This document shows, in pieces, positions 30,858 to 40,404 of a stretch of 40,404 nucleotides of DNA; within the stretch, counting starts at the first letter, position 1; every line of letters starts with the position of its first letter. A program made the position numbers and the translations under genes. The notes under the pieces are model-generated. The model did no database searches, was not told where the DNA came from, and saw only the letters and a program-made list of their open reading frames with translations. The stretch covers positions 1 to 40,404 of the forward strand of contig JAJYPA010000019.1 of NCBI GenBank assembly GCA_021795795.1, given 5' to 3'. This stretch comes from Pseudomonadota bacterium. Lineage in GTDB: Bacteria; Pseudomonadota; Gammaproteobacteria; Halothiobacillales; Halothiobacillaceae.

Positions 30858-32042
30858 CTAACCCGTAGTTGCCCGAAGTGACGTCAGTACGCGGTCCATC
30901 GCCGCCAGTACGCGTTCATTCTGAGCCTGCGTGCCAATCGTGATCCGGATATGGCACGAAAGCCCACCGGTATCGGTTTTGCCGCCCAAAGGCCGCACAA
31001 TCACGCCTTCGCGAAGCAAGGCATCAAACACGAGCCCGGCAGGCAAACCTGTATTTACGGTGACGAAATTGGCAAGCGATGGAATAACAGACAGACCCCG
31101 TGACGCCAAGGCATCGACCATGAAGGCCAACCCGACAGCATTCACCGCGCGGCTATGCTGGATAAAATCCTCATCACCCAGCGCAGCTTCAGCCGCCCTG
31201 AGCGCAAGACTGTTGACGTTGAATGGCTGCCGCACCCGATCGAGCATGGCGATCACCTGAGGATGACCAACCGCAAAACCCACGCGCAGCGCTGCCAATC
31301 CATAAATTTTGGAGAAGCTTCGCGTCACCACCAGGTTAGGAAATTCGCACGCCAATGCCAAGCCATCGGGAAAACGGCCATCGGCATAAAATGCACGATC
31401 GACATACTCGCTGTAAGCCTCGTCGAGCACCATAATGATGTCGCTCGGCAAGGTTTGAAGAAACTGGCGCAAAGAAGGCTCATCAACCCACGTACCCGTC
31501 GGATTGTTCGGATTTGCAAGAAAAACCACACGGGTGTCGGCATCAATGGCGGCAGCCATGGCAGGCAGATCCGCACCATAAGGCATGGTCGGATGATCGG
31601 GCGATAGCGCAGGCACAATTTTAGCCTGCGCACCCGTGGCCTGGGTTGCCAGAGCGTAAACCGCAAAGGCATGAGCCGAGAACACGGCATTACGCCCCGG
31701 CGCCAGATACGCGCGCGCAACCAATTCCAGCAGATCATTCGAACCATTGCCCAGAGTGATCGCAGACGGCGCCAGATCAAACTTCTTCGCAATAGCGGTT
31801 TTGAGTGCGTAGCCACTGCCATCGGGATAAATATTCAGATCGTCCAGTGACCGTACCGCCGCGCGCGCGCGCGGGCTGGCACCCAGGGGATTCTCGTTGG
31901 AAGCCAACTTTATAATGTCGGTCAGACCGAATTCACGCGCGACTTCATCAACGGGTTTGCCGATGACGTACGGGGAAATGGCACGAACGTAGTCCAGCGC
32001 CTGATCCGACAATTGTTGACCGATGCGATCGTACGCGCTCAT
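30858..32042 (-). CDS. hisC: Histidinol-phosphate / aromatic aminotransferase
   Basis: This PLP enzyme of the HisC family (394 residues) likely transaminates imidazole acetol phosphate and, given its neighbours, aromatic keto acids; in the pseudomonad supraoperon it is named hisHb. Motifs: KLASNENPLGASPRAR, VVFLANPNNPTGTWV, VVLDEAYSEYV-type segment and the PLP-lysine motif TRSFSKIYGLAALRVGF. ATG at 32042 overlaps the pheA stop (ATGA); the frame upstream belongs to pheA. A 14-bp alternating CG run encodes part of SPRARAAV. Confidence 0.94.
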   Translation of the reverse strand: MSAYDRIGQQLSDQALDYVRAISPYVIGKPVDEVAREFGLTDIIKLASNENPLGASPRARAAVRSLDDLNIYPDGSGYALKTAIAKKFDLAPSAITLGNGSNDLLELVARAYLAPGRNAVFSAHAFAVYALATQATGAQAKIVPALSPDHPTMPYGADLPAMAAAIDADTRVVFLANPNNPTGTWVDEPSLRQFLQTLPSDIIMVLDEAYSEYVDRAFYADGRFPDGLALACEFPNLVVTRSFSKIYGLAALRVGFAVGHPQVIAMLDRVRQPFNVNSLALRAAEAALGDEDFIQHSRAVNAVGLAFMVDALASRGLSVIPSLANFVTVNTGLPAGLVFDALLREGVIVRPLGGKTDTGGLSCHIRITIGTQAQNERVLAAMDRVLTSLRATTG

Positions 32043-33280
32043 GACATGATCCTGTTCGTTGTTGATCCACCCGCTGCGTTGGGACTTGATGCAGACATGA
32101 CCGCGCGTGGGTAGGAACCTAAAACCCGAAGAGAACTGCAAAACGGTTGCATTTTAGTCAAGGCCGCCCGAATGCGCTCATCGTCTGCATGTCCTTCGAA
32201 ATCGATGAAAAACACATACTCCCACGCACGTTCCCTCGCCGGGCGGGATTCGATGCGCATGACGTCAATCTCCGCTTCCGCCAGCGGTGCAAGCAAACGC
32301 GACAACGCGCCGGGCACATTGTTGACGGAAAGCACGAGGGAGGTCTTGTCCGCGCCCGAGGGCGGTACGGCATCCCGACCAATCACGACGAATCGGGTGG
32401 TATTGAATACACTGTCTTGGATGTTAGCCGCGACAATTTCCAGACCAAGCTGCTCTGCAGCCAATGTGGGGCCGATCGCCATGATTTGTGGTGATTCAGC
32501 GGCAAGCCGGGCCGCTTCGCTATTGCTCTGTACGGCAATGCGTTCAACGCCGGGATAGTGAACGTCCAGCCATTCCCGACATTGGGCCAATGACTGGGCG
32601 TGAGACACAATACGCTGCGGGAGCACATCGCGTGCATCCTGCCGGGCCATCAACTGCTGGTCTATCTTGAGCGACAGCTCGCCGCAGATACGAACATCCC
32701 CGGCCGCCCAAGCTCCGCTCAGGGCACCACCCGTCGCCCCGAATGCCAAGGCATCCAACGTTTGGGACACGCTGCCTTCCGTAGAATTTTCAACGGGTAC
32801 AACGCCAAAATCGACGGAACCTGCCGCAACGGCACGAAAAACTTCGGGAATACCCGGCTCAAGAACAAGCCGGGCTCCGTGGCCAAACGCGCGCAGCGCC
32901 GCCTGCTCGGAAAATGTGCCGGAAGGTCCGAGACACGCCACACAAAGTGGCTGCTCAAGCGCCAGACAAGCCGACATGATTTCACGAAACAGCCAAACCA
33001 TCATATCGCCCGAAAGCGGCCCCGGATTGCGTTCTCGCACGCGTGAGAGCACCTGAGCCTCTCGTTCGGGACGATAAAAGGATGTTTGAGGTTCGTTCGA
33101 CAACTGCTTGATTTGCGCCACGCGCTCGGCCAGGCGGGCACGCTTGGAAATCAATGCAATCAATTCGGAATCCAGTGAATCGATCTGTTGCCGGACTTCG
33201 GCCAGCGTGCTGGGCAGAGGCTGATCCGTCAAACGTCGATCCGGCCAACCAAAACCCGCTTCACCCAAAGCGTCTGTCAC
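32039..33280 (-). CDS. pheA: Bifunctional chorismate mutase/prephenate dehydratase (P-protein)
   Basis: The protein makes phenylpyruvate from chorismate. Domains: AroQ-type chorismate mutase (about 20-105, LAEVRQQIDSLDSELIALISKRARLAERVAQIK), prephenate dehydratase (about 112-295, CLGPSGTFSEQAA, VPVENSTEGSVSQTLD, IVSHAQSLAQCREWL, NTTRFVVIG) and ACT regulatory domain (about 305-385, LSVNNVPGALSRLLAPLAEAEIDVMRIESRP). GTG at 33280 follows serA by 10 bases with AAGGG upstream, giving 413 residues, ~30-50 more than usual because of N- and C-terminal tails. The frame upstream of this GTG lies inside serA. Phenylalanine feedback through ACT is expected. Confidence 0.95.
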   Translation of the reverse strand: MTDALGEAGFGWPDRRLTDQPLPSTLAEVRQQIDSLDSELIALISKRARLAERVAQIKQLSNEPQTSFYRPEREAQVLSRVRERNPGPLSGDMMVWLFREIMSACLALEQPLCVACLGPSGTFSEQAALRAFGHGARLVLEPGIPEVFRAVAAGSVDFGVVPVENSTEGSVSQTLDALAFGATGGALSGAWAAGDVRICGELSLKIDQQLMARQDARDVLPQRIVSHAQSLAQCREWLDVHYPGVERIAVQSNSEAARLAAESPQIMAIGPTLAAEQLGLEIVAANIQDSVFNTTRFVVIGRDAVPPSGADKTSLVLSVNNVPGALSRLLAPLAEAEIDVMRIESRPARERAWEYVFFIDFEGHADDERIRAALTKMQPFCSSLRVLGSYPRAVMSASSPNAAGGSTTNRIMS

Positions 33281-33290
33281 CGAGGCACCC

Positions 33291-34454
33291 TTACAGAACG
33301 CGGATACGCAGGATGCCGTTGATACCGCGCAAAGCGGCCAAGGTATCGTCTGAAACCGGTGAATCAAGATCAATCAGGGTATAAGCGACCTGTTTGCGCG
33401 ATTCATTCATCAAACGTTCGATATTGACGTTTGACTGACCGAGGATATGAGATATCTGACCAACCATGTCCGGCATATTGCGGTTAGCGATCGCCAAACG
33501 CTGAACGCCCGAACGGGCCATACGTACTTCGGGGAAATTGACCGAGTTACGGATATTGCCGTTTTCGAGGTAATCCTTGATTTGGTCGGCAACCATGATG
33601 GCGCAGTTATCTTCCGCTTCACCGGTTGATGCGCCCAAATGCGGGAACGTCAGGCAACGCGGATGGTTTTTGGTCAGGTTGCTCGGGAAATCGCAAACAT
33701 AACCGTGTGCTTTACCGGCGTCGAGTGCAACAACCATGGCCGCTTCGTCTACGATGCCTTCGCGAGCGAAGTTCAAAACAACTACGTTCTCTTTCATGAA
33801 TGCCAGACGTTCCGCATTGATCAGGTTGCGGGTAGCATCGATCAACGGCACGTGGAAACTGACGAAATCGGCCTTGGCCAGCACTTCATCCACACTGCTC
33901 GCCTGATGTACTTCAGGAGACAGTTCCCAGGCTCGCTCGATGCTGATGCCCGGATCGAAACCGATGACACGCATACCCAACGCTTTGGCGGCATTGGCTA
34001 CACGTACGCCGATCGCGCCCAGACCAATCACGCCCAGAGTACGACCGGGTAATTCGAAACCAACGAAGTCCTTCTTGCCCGCCTCTACGGCCTTATGAAT
34101 TTCTTCATCGGTGCCACTCAGACCACGTGCAAAATCCCAGGCCGCGCCCAGGTTGCGGATCGACATCAGCATACCGGCCACGACGAGTTCTTTCACTGCG
34201 TTTGCATTGGCACCCGGTGCGTTGAAGACCACAACGCCCTGTTCACTCATCTTGTCGACAGGTATGTTGTTAACGCCCGCACCCGCGCGGCCGATGGCCA
34301 ATACGGATTCAGGCAGGCTCAAATCGTGCATCTTGGCCGAGCGAACCAGAATGGCATCGGCAGAATCGATCGGCGCGCCGACATTGTACTTATCCGCAGG
34401 CAAGCGATCGGTACCCTTGTTGGAAATAGCGTTCAGTGTGTGAATGTTAAACAT
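33291..34454 (-). CDS. serA: D-3-phosphoglycerate dehydrogenase with ACT domain
   Basis: SerA starts serine synthesis. The 387-residue protein has the substrate segment VRSAKMHDLSLPESVLAIGRAGAGVNNI, NAPGANANAVKELVVAGML, NAD motif TLGVIGLGAIGVRVANAAK, catalytic Arg/Glu/His regions (NFAREGIVDEAAM and PHLGASTGEAEDN) and a C-terminal ACT domain (about 315-387). ATG at 34454 has GAGAGG six bases upstream; the longer frame was rejected. It lies 34 bp after serC. In the well-known supraoperon serC is followed directly by pheA, so serA is an addition here. Confidence 0.95.
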   Translation of the reverse strand: MFNIHTLNAISNKGTDRLPADKYNVGAPIDSADAILVRSAKMHDLSLPESVLAIGRAGAGVNNIPVDKMSEQGVVVFNAPGANANAVKELVVAGMLMSIRNLGAAWDFARGLSGTDEEIHKAVEAGKKDFVGFELPGRTLGVIGLGAIGVRVANAAKALGMRVIGFDPGISIERAWELSPEVHQASSVDEVLAKADFVSFHVPLIDATRNLINAERLAFMKENVVVLNFAREGIVDEAAMVVALDAGKAHGYVCDFPSNLTKNHPRCLTFPHLGASTGEAEDNCAIMVADQIKDYLENGNIRNSVNFPEVRMARSGVQRLAIANRNMPDMVGQISHILGQSNVNIERLMNESRKQVAYTLIDLDSPVSDDTLAALRGINGILRIRVL

Positions 34455-34488
34455 GAAAAACCTCTCGAATCTGGAATTAGCCTGAAAA

Positions 34489-35580
34489 TTAACCGTGGCG
34501 CTGAGTGAAATCGTGCATAAACGCAATCAGTGCGTCGATACCGGCTTCAGGCATGGCGTTATAGATACTTGCACGCATCCCACCGACGGAACGGTGCCCG
34601 GCCAGTGCGGAAAGGCCAGCTTTTTCAGCCTCGGCAAGGAATGGTTTATCCAGAGCGTCATCTTTGAGGATAAAGGGTACGTTCATCCAGGAGCGGGCAT
34701 TGACAGCAACCGGGTTACGGTAAAAACCGCCGCTTTGATCAATGGCAGCATAGAGCTTGTTCGCCTTGCGCTCGTTGATTTGTTTCATTTGCTCCAATCC
34801 ACCATTCGCCAACAGACGCTTGAATACCAGACCGGCGATATACCAGGCATAGGTAGGCGGCGTGTTGTACATCGAACCGTTATCGGCGTGTATTTTGTAG
34901 TCAAACATGGCGGGGACATCCGCACCGGCATTGCCGATGAGATCGTCACGCACGATGACGATCGTCAAGCCGGCAGGACCGATGTTCTTTTGCGCACCGG
35001 CATAGATGAGGCCGAACCGGGAGACGTCTACAGGACGCGAGAGGATGGTGGAGGACATATCGACAACCAACGGTACATCGCCCGTTTCAGGGATGTAGCC
35101 GAACTCGACGCCTGCTATGGTCTCATTCGACGTGTAGTGCACGTAGGATGCATTCGGGTTGAACTTCAGCTCATCGGCTGCAGGCAATAGGGTGTATTTG
35201 CTCGGCTTGGTGTCGGCAACCACGTTTACGTTCAGGAATCGCTTCGCTTCGGCAACGGCCTTTTCGGACCAGTGGCCGGTATTGAGATAATCCGCTGAGC
35301 CGTCACCACGCGCCGCCTTCAGATTCAACGGAATCATGGCGAATTGAGCCGATGCCCCGCCCTGCAGGAACAACACCTTGTAGTTGTCCGGAATCGACAT
35401 CAGCTGACGTATATCTGCTTCCGCCTGCTCGGCGATGGCAATAAATTTTTTACCACGATGGCTCATCTCCATAACGGACATACCGGTGCCATCGCATTCC
35501 AGCATTTCGTCACGTGCTTGAATCAGCACATCTTCAGGCAACATCGCTGGACCTGCGCCAAAATTAAATACTCGCGCCAT
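34489..35580 (-). CDS. serC: Phosphoserine aminotransferase
   Basis: SerC performs the second step of serine synthesis and also serves pyridoxal phosphate synthesis. The 363-residue protein begins MARVFNFGAGPAMLPEDVL and contains LFLQGGASAQFAMIPLNL, the PLP-lysine in LIYAGAQKNIGPAGL and C-terminal GGMRASIYNAMPEAGIDAL. ATG at 35580 has GGGAG seven bases before; a TTG 12 bases earlier overlaps that site. It is 52 bp downstream of gyrA and 34 bp before serA. Confidence 0.97.
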   Translation of the reverse strand: MARVFNFGAGPAMLPEDVLIQARDEMLECDGTGMSVMEMSHRGKKFIAIAEQAEADIRQLMSIPDNYKVLFLQGGASAQFAMIPLNLKAARGDGSADYLNTGHWSEKAVAEAKRFLNVNVVADTKPSKYTLLPAADELKFNPNASYVHYTSNETIAGVEFGYIPETGDVPLVVDMSSTILSRPVDVSRFGLIYAGAQKNIGPAGLTIVIVRDDLIGNAGADVPAMFDYKIHADNGSMYNTPPTYAWYIAGLVFKRLLANGGLEQMKQINERKANKLYAAIDQSGGFYRNPVAVNARSWMNVPFILKDDALDKPFLAEAEKAGLSALAGHRSVGGMRASIYNAMPEAGIDALIAFMHDFTQRHG

Positions 35581-35632
35581 GATTACTCCCAACCGTTTCT
35601 AATTAAAACCATAAAAATCCATCGACTGGTGA

Positions 35633-38227
<2,595 letters not shown>

Positions 38228-38764
38228 TATTCATCCTTACGATTTCTCACGCCCCATCCGCCCCTGCTCAGGAACGAAGCGTCGAGTCCAAGTGGCTTAA
38301 GAGCACAAACAGATGGTCGCCATGACCAGGCAAAAAAAGAGCCGTAAGTTTACCATAAGATGACAATTGAACGCTCGTCTTGATCACCACTATGCATCTA
38401 CTCCCTATATTGACTCGAGCAAGTGGACACTGTTTCAGTTATGCGTATCACGCCAACCACGAATGTTGCAATAAAACAACGCAAACGCACCAACGACAAT
38501 CAAAACCATTGATTCGCATAACAATCAATTTAACCTGTTGATTGTAAAATTAATTACAGTTCTGCTGCACGCATGAAGCGCTTAAAAATTACAAATAGAA
38601 TCTTTAGTCGCAGCCCCGACATCCCGGCAAACAATAACGACCAGCGCGCCCTTTTGTTGCAAAAGGGGTTCGGGCACTACATTTGCCAATCGGATGGGGC
38701 ATAATAGATGCCGCATCATGCTTGTCATTCTCATGCGTCCATTTAGAGAAAGGAGACCTTACAG
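38228..38764. promoter_or_regulatory. Divergent gyrA/ompA intergenic region with several dyads
   Basis: This 537-bp AT-rich space between divergent gyrA and the OmpA-family gene has no gene. Dyads on view: AATCAA/TTGATT (about 38501-38517), ACAATCAA/TTGATTGT (38521-38545) and CCCTTTTG/CAAAAGGG with a 3-nt loop (38649-38667). A GGCATAATAG stretch at about 38697-38706 resembles a -10 element for the plus-strand gene, without a good -35. AAGGAG lies about ten bases before the ompA-type ATG. No gyrA promoter could be assigned. Confidence 0.45.
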
Positions 38765-39385
38765 ATGAATAAATTTACCGTACTCGCCACCGGCATCGTT
38801 GCTGCCATGGCATTATCCGGTCAAGCTTTCGCCGAACAGAAACCGTTGTCGCCCTATGTGTTCAACAGTGCAGGTGAGCCCGTCATGACACCTTTCGGAG
38901 AATGCGTTCACAATGGTGTTGGCAAAGTGACTCCGGAAACAGCCATCATGGCTTGTGATCCTGACATGTTTGCCAAACCGAAAGAGGCGGCCCCGGCTGT
39001 GGTAGAACCGCCACCGGCTCCAGAAATGAAAACAGTCACCCTGACTGCCGACACGTACTTCGATTTCGACAAATACAACCTCAAGCCAGCTGGCAAAGAA
39101 GCTCTGGACAAGTTGATCTCTGAAATGGGCGACATGAACTCGATTGCCAAGATCAAAGTTGTGGGTTACACCGACAGCATTGGTACCGAGAAATACAACA
39201 TCGGCCTGTCTGAACGTCGTGCAAACACTGTTGCCAAGTATCTGACAGCACACAACATCCCTGCCGATAAGATTGAGACGCTAGGTATGGGCGAAGCAGA
39301 TCCAGTAGCCAGTAACAAGACCAAAGAAGGTCGCGCTAAGAACCGTCGCGTCGTTGTAACGACCGAAGGTGTTAGCAGCAACTAA
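38765..39385 (+). CDS. OmpA-family peptidoglycan-binding protein
   Basis: The 206-residue protein has a signal peptide (about 1-23, cleavage after AQAFA-type AFA), a short mature N-terminus with two cysteines (GECVHNGVGK...AIMACDPD), a Pro/Ala linker (PAVVEPPPAPE), and a C-terminal OmpA domain (about 95-200) with YFDFDKYNLKPAGKEAL, VVGYTDSIGTEKYN and LSERRANTVAKYL, including the Asp and Arg that contact peptidoglycan diaminopimelate. There is no beta-barrel, so it is not a porin; the first cysteine is not in a lipobox. It probably tethers the envelope. Hairpins, ending in a strong terminator, follow. Confidence 0.92.
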   Translation: MNKFTVLATGIVAAMALSGQAFAEQKPLSPYVFNSAGEPVMTPFGECVHNGVGKVTPETAIMACDPDMFAKPKEAAPAVVEPPPAPEMKTVTLTADTYFDFDKYNLKPAGKEALDKLISEMGDMNSIAKIKVVGYTDSIGTEKYNIGLSERRANTVAKYLTAHNIPADKIETLGMGEADPVASNKTKEGRAKNRRVVVTTEGVSSN

Positions 39386-39416
39386 GAGCTGCTAATGGTT
39401 CGGGTCATTCGACCCG
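39372..39416 (+). ncRNA. Two hairpins across the OmpA-gene stop codon and 3' UTR
   Basis: TTAGCAGC/GCTGCTAA is a perfect 8-bp stem whose 8-nt loop contains the TAA stop codon (39383-39385). Six bases later CGGGTC/GACCCG forms a 6-bp stem with loop ATTC. The terminator stem follows at 39434. The row could stabilise the message or act as a 3'-derived RNA; the second idea is speculation. Confidence 0.4.
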
Positions 39417-39430
39417 GCTGTCAATTGATT

Positions 39431-39457
39431 AAAACACCGCTTATGCGGTGTTTTTTA
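39431..39457 (+). terminator. Intrinsic terminator of the OmpA-family gene
   Basis: ACACCGC-TTAT-GCGGTGT followed by TTTTTTATT, preceded by an A-run, is a textbook Rho-independent terminator 46 bases after the stop codon. The A-run could also make it work on the other strand. Confidence 0.93.
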
Positions 39458-39459
39458 TT

Positions 39460-40246
39460 GCCTGATGACACATTTCAAGCGCTCATTTCCCAAAAACTCC
39501 TAGGTGATAATTCCAAGCTCGCGAATGGCTACCTGTACTGATGACGATTCTGACAAGGACATAAACCTCATGGCCAATATCCATCCCCAAGGCGCGCCCA
39601 ACCCCGATGATTCGGGCATCCATGCCTTGCCGCTCAATAACAAAATTAATTGAAATATCGAGCGCTGGCAGGCAGGCACCGTCCCGTACTTATCTGCTCG
39701 AATCCATCAATGGATTAGTGCTTCCTTAAATTTCTCAGTGCGACCCAGGATTTATCCACATCATCCGCATGGTAAGACTGGGCACCACGAAAATCCCCCA
39801 ATTTTCGATCACGTCACTATCCTGTTCTTCTTTCACCTCAATTCAGTCGAATTCTCATTCTGACTCGCCGATTTTGGCACAACCAGTCTCTGTTTTATTT
39901 TCAAATTACTTCTGCTTTAGATAATTCGACCCATTTTGGGTGTTCAAAGGCCTTGATTCCAGCTCTCTGTAAGTAAGTGAGCCGCTTTGGGTTGTAGCAG
40001 GCCGCCATTATCGTCATCGCAAAGTACGCGCGCTTGGCCGATGGCGTTAATCAGATCGCCCAGTTTATTGAGGGTCTGCTTGTGATGTTGGCCAGCAGAT
40101 AGGCCGGTCTTGATGGCACTGTGTCCTTTTTTTGGAATCAAAAGAGGCCGTAGTCAGGTGGATCGAATTTTATCGGACACAGCAAGGGATTAGAGAGTGA
40201 GGTTTTTTGAGGTGCTTAACTATGGAGAACTTTCCCCTAGGGAGAG
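39460..40246. other. Gene-poor tail with short frames and an inverted-repeat scar
   Basis: No convincing gene is seen. A 27-codon frame (39570-39653, plus) has AAGGA about ten bases upstream but no recognisable product. A 65-codon frame (39944-40141, minus) reads as plausible protein (NKLGDLINAIGQARVLCDDD) yet matches nothing I know; it may be a gene remnant. CTGTGTCC (40119-40126) and GGACACAG (40175-40182) form an inverted pair 64 bp across that could be the ends of a decayed insertion. Base composition varies along the region, as in decayed DNA. Confidence 0.45.
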
Positions 40247-40404
40247 GGAACCTCTGATTGAATCGAAAATACTGGGTGGCTGACGTTCAATGCGATTTTT
40301 TTCGCTTGAGGAGCCGGTTTTGGCTGAAAATCTCCCCAAATTTCAGCATTTCGACGGTTTTTGGGCAGATTTTCCCTGTGTTCATGCCGCCAGTCTCCCG
40401 CGCA
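40247..40404. mobile_element. Probable end of an insertion sequence running out of the window
   Basis: GGAACCTCTGATT (40247-40259), the same 13 bases that open repeat copies A and B, starts a stretch to the window edge that differs from both copies afterwards. It contains an internal dyad GCTGAAA/TTTCAGC and no open frame yet. The arrangement fits the outer end and untranslated part of a transposable element whose transposase would lie beyond 40404. The family cannot be named from this fragment. Confidence 0.5.

Noticed and set aside
31859..31874. Alternating CG run in hisC
   Set aside because: It encodes conserved-looking residues within hisC, so codon content explains it; Z-DNA potential is not evidence of function.
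38521..38545. IHF site in the gyrA/ompA spacer
   Set aside because: AATCAA is present but the TTR part of the consensus is missing at the right spacing.
39755..39763. TTATCCACA, a perfect DnaA-box sequence
   Set aside because: A single 9-mer is expected by chance in 40 kb about as often as not, with no companion boxes, AT-rich unwinding element or dnaA gene nearby.

Overview
The window reads as chromosomal DNA of a gammaproteobacterium. The evidence is the long gyrA-serC-(serA)-pheA-hisC-tyrA-aroA-cmk-rpsA-ihfB block, the thrS-infC-rpmI-rplT-pheS-pheT-ihfA-merR block, and the xerC-hslV-hslU-ubiE run, all with typical gammaproteobacterial proteins. A sulfur-oxidising relative of Halothiobacillus is a guess from general protein style and was not tested. 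About 32 protein genes are supported. I saw no rRNA, tRNA, CRISPR array or prophage.

Layout. (1) Positions 1-1195 hold the 3' part of moeA on the plus strand. It converges on a minus-strand operon (9224 to 1407) reading: circularly permuted ATP-grasp enzyme, alpha-E protein, Anbu-type proteasome-like hydrolase, 1100-residue transglutaminase/DUF2126 protein, and a two-domain protein resembling 4-hydroxyphenylpyruvate dioxygenase (HPPD). The first four form a recognised but biochemically obscure set thought to make and cut a peptide-like product. The oxygenase-like fifth gene is the most interesting addition here. (2) Positions 9225-9783 are AT-rich and contain the first copy (A) of a hairpin-rich ~150-bp repeat. 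(3) Positions 9784-17995, minus strand: thrS, infC, rpmI, rplT, pheS, pheT, ihfA and a MerR-type regulator. The infC-rpmI spacer is enlarged by the second repeat copy (B), infC probably starts at a rare ATA codon, and a terminator-like hairpin lies between rplT and pheS. (4) Positions 18346-24845, plus strand: DUF484 gene, xerC, hslV, hslU, DUF971 gene, ubiE and an MltF-like lytic transglycosylase. (5) Positions 24914-38227, minus strand, transcribed from gyrA: gyrA, serC, serA, pheA, hisC, tyrA, aroA, cmk, rpsA, then tandem terminators, then ihfB and pyrF. This is the 'mixed-function supraoperon' of aromatic and serine synthesis with serA added, and several junctions are ATGA overlaps. (6) Positions 38765-39385, plus strand: a short OmpA-family lipoprotein-like or periplasmic peptidoglycan-binding protein, followed by three consecutive hairpins, the last a clear terminator. 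(7) Positions 39460-40404 hold no convincing gene. This tail contains a 64-bp inverted-repeat scar and, from 40247, what looks like the end of an insertion sequence whose terminal repeat is shared with repeat copies A and B.

How the genes work together. Most of the window is housekeeping: translation (thrS, pheST, infC, L35, L20, S1), nucleoid proteins (both IHF subunits), DNA topology and segregation (gyrA, xerC), protein quality control (HslVU) and amino-acid synthesis. The unusual content is the Anbu operon, which gives the cell a second proteasome-like enzyme next to HslV, and a family of small mobile repeats that have entered regulatory spacers.
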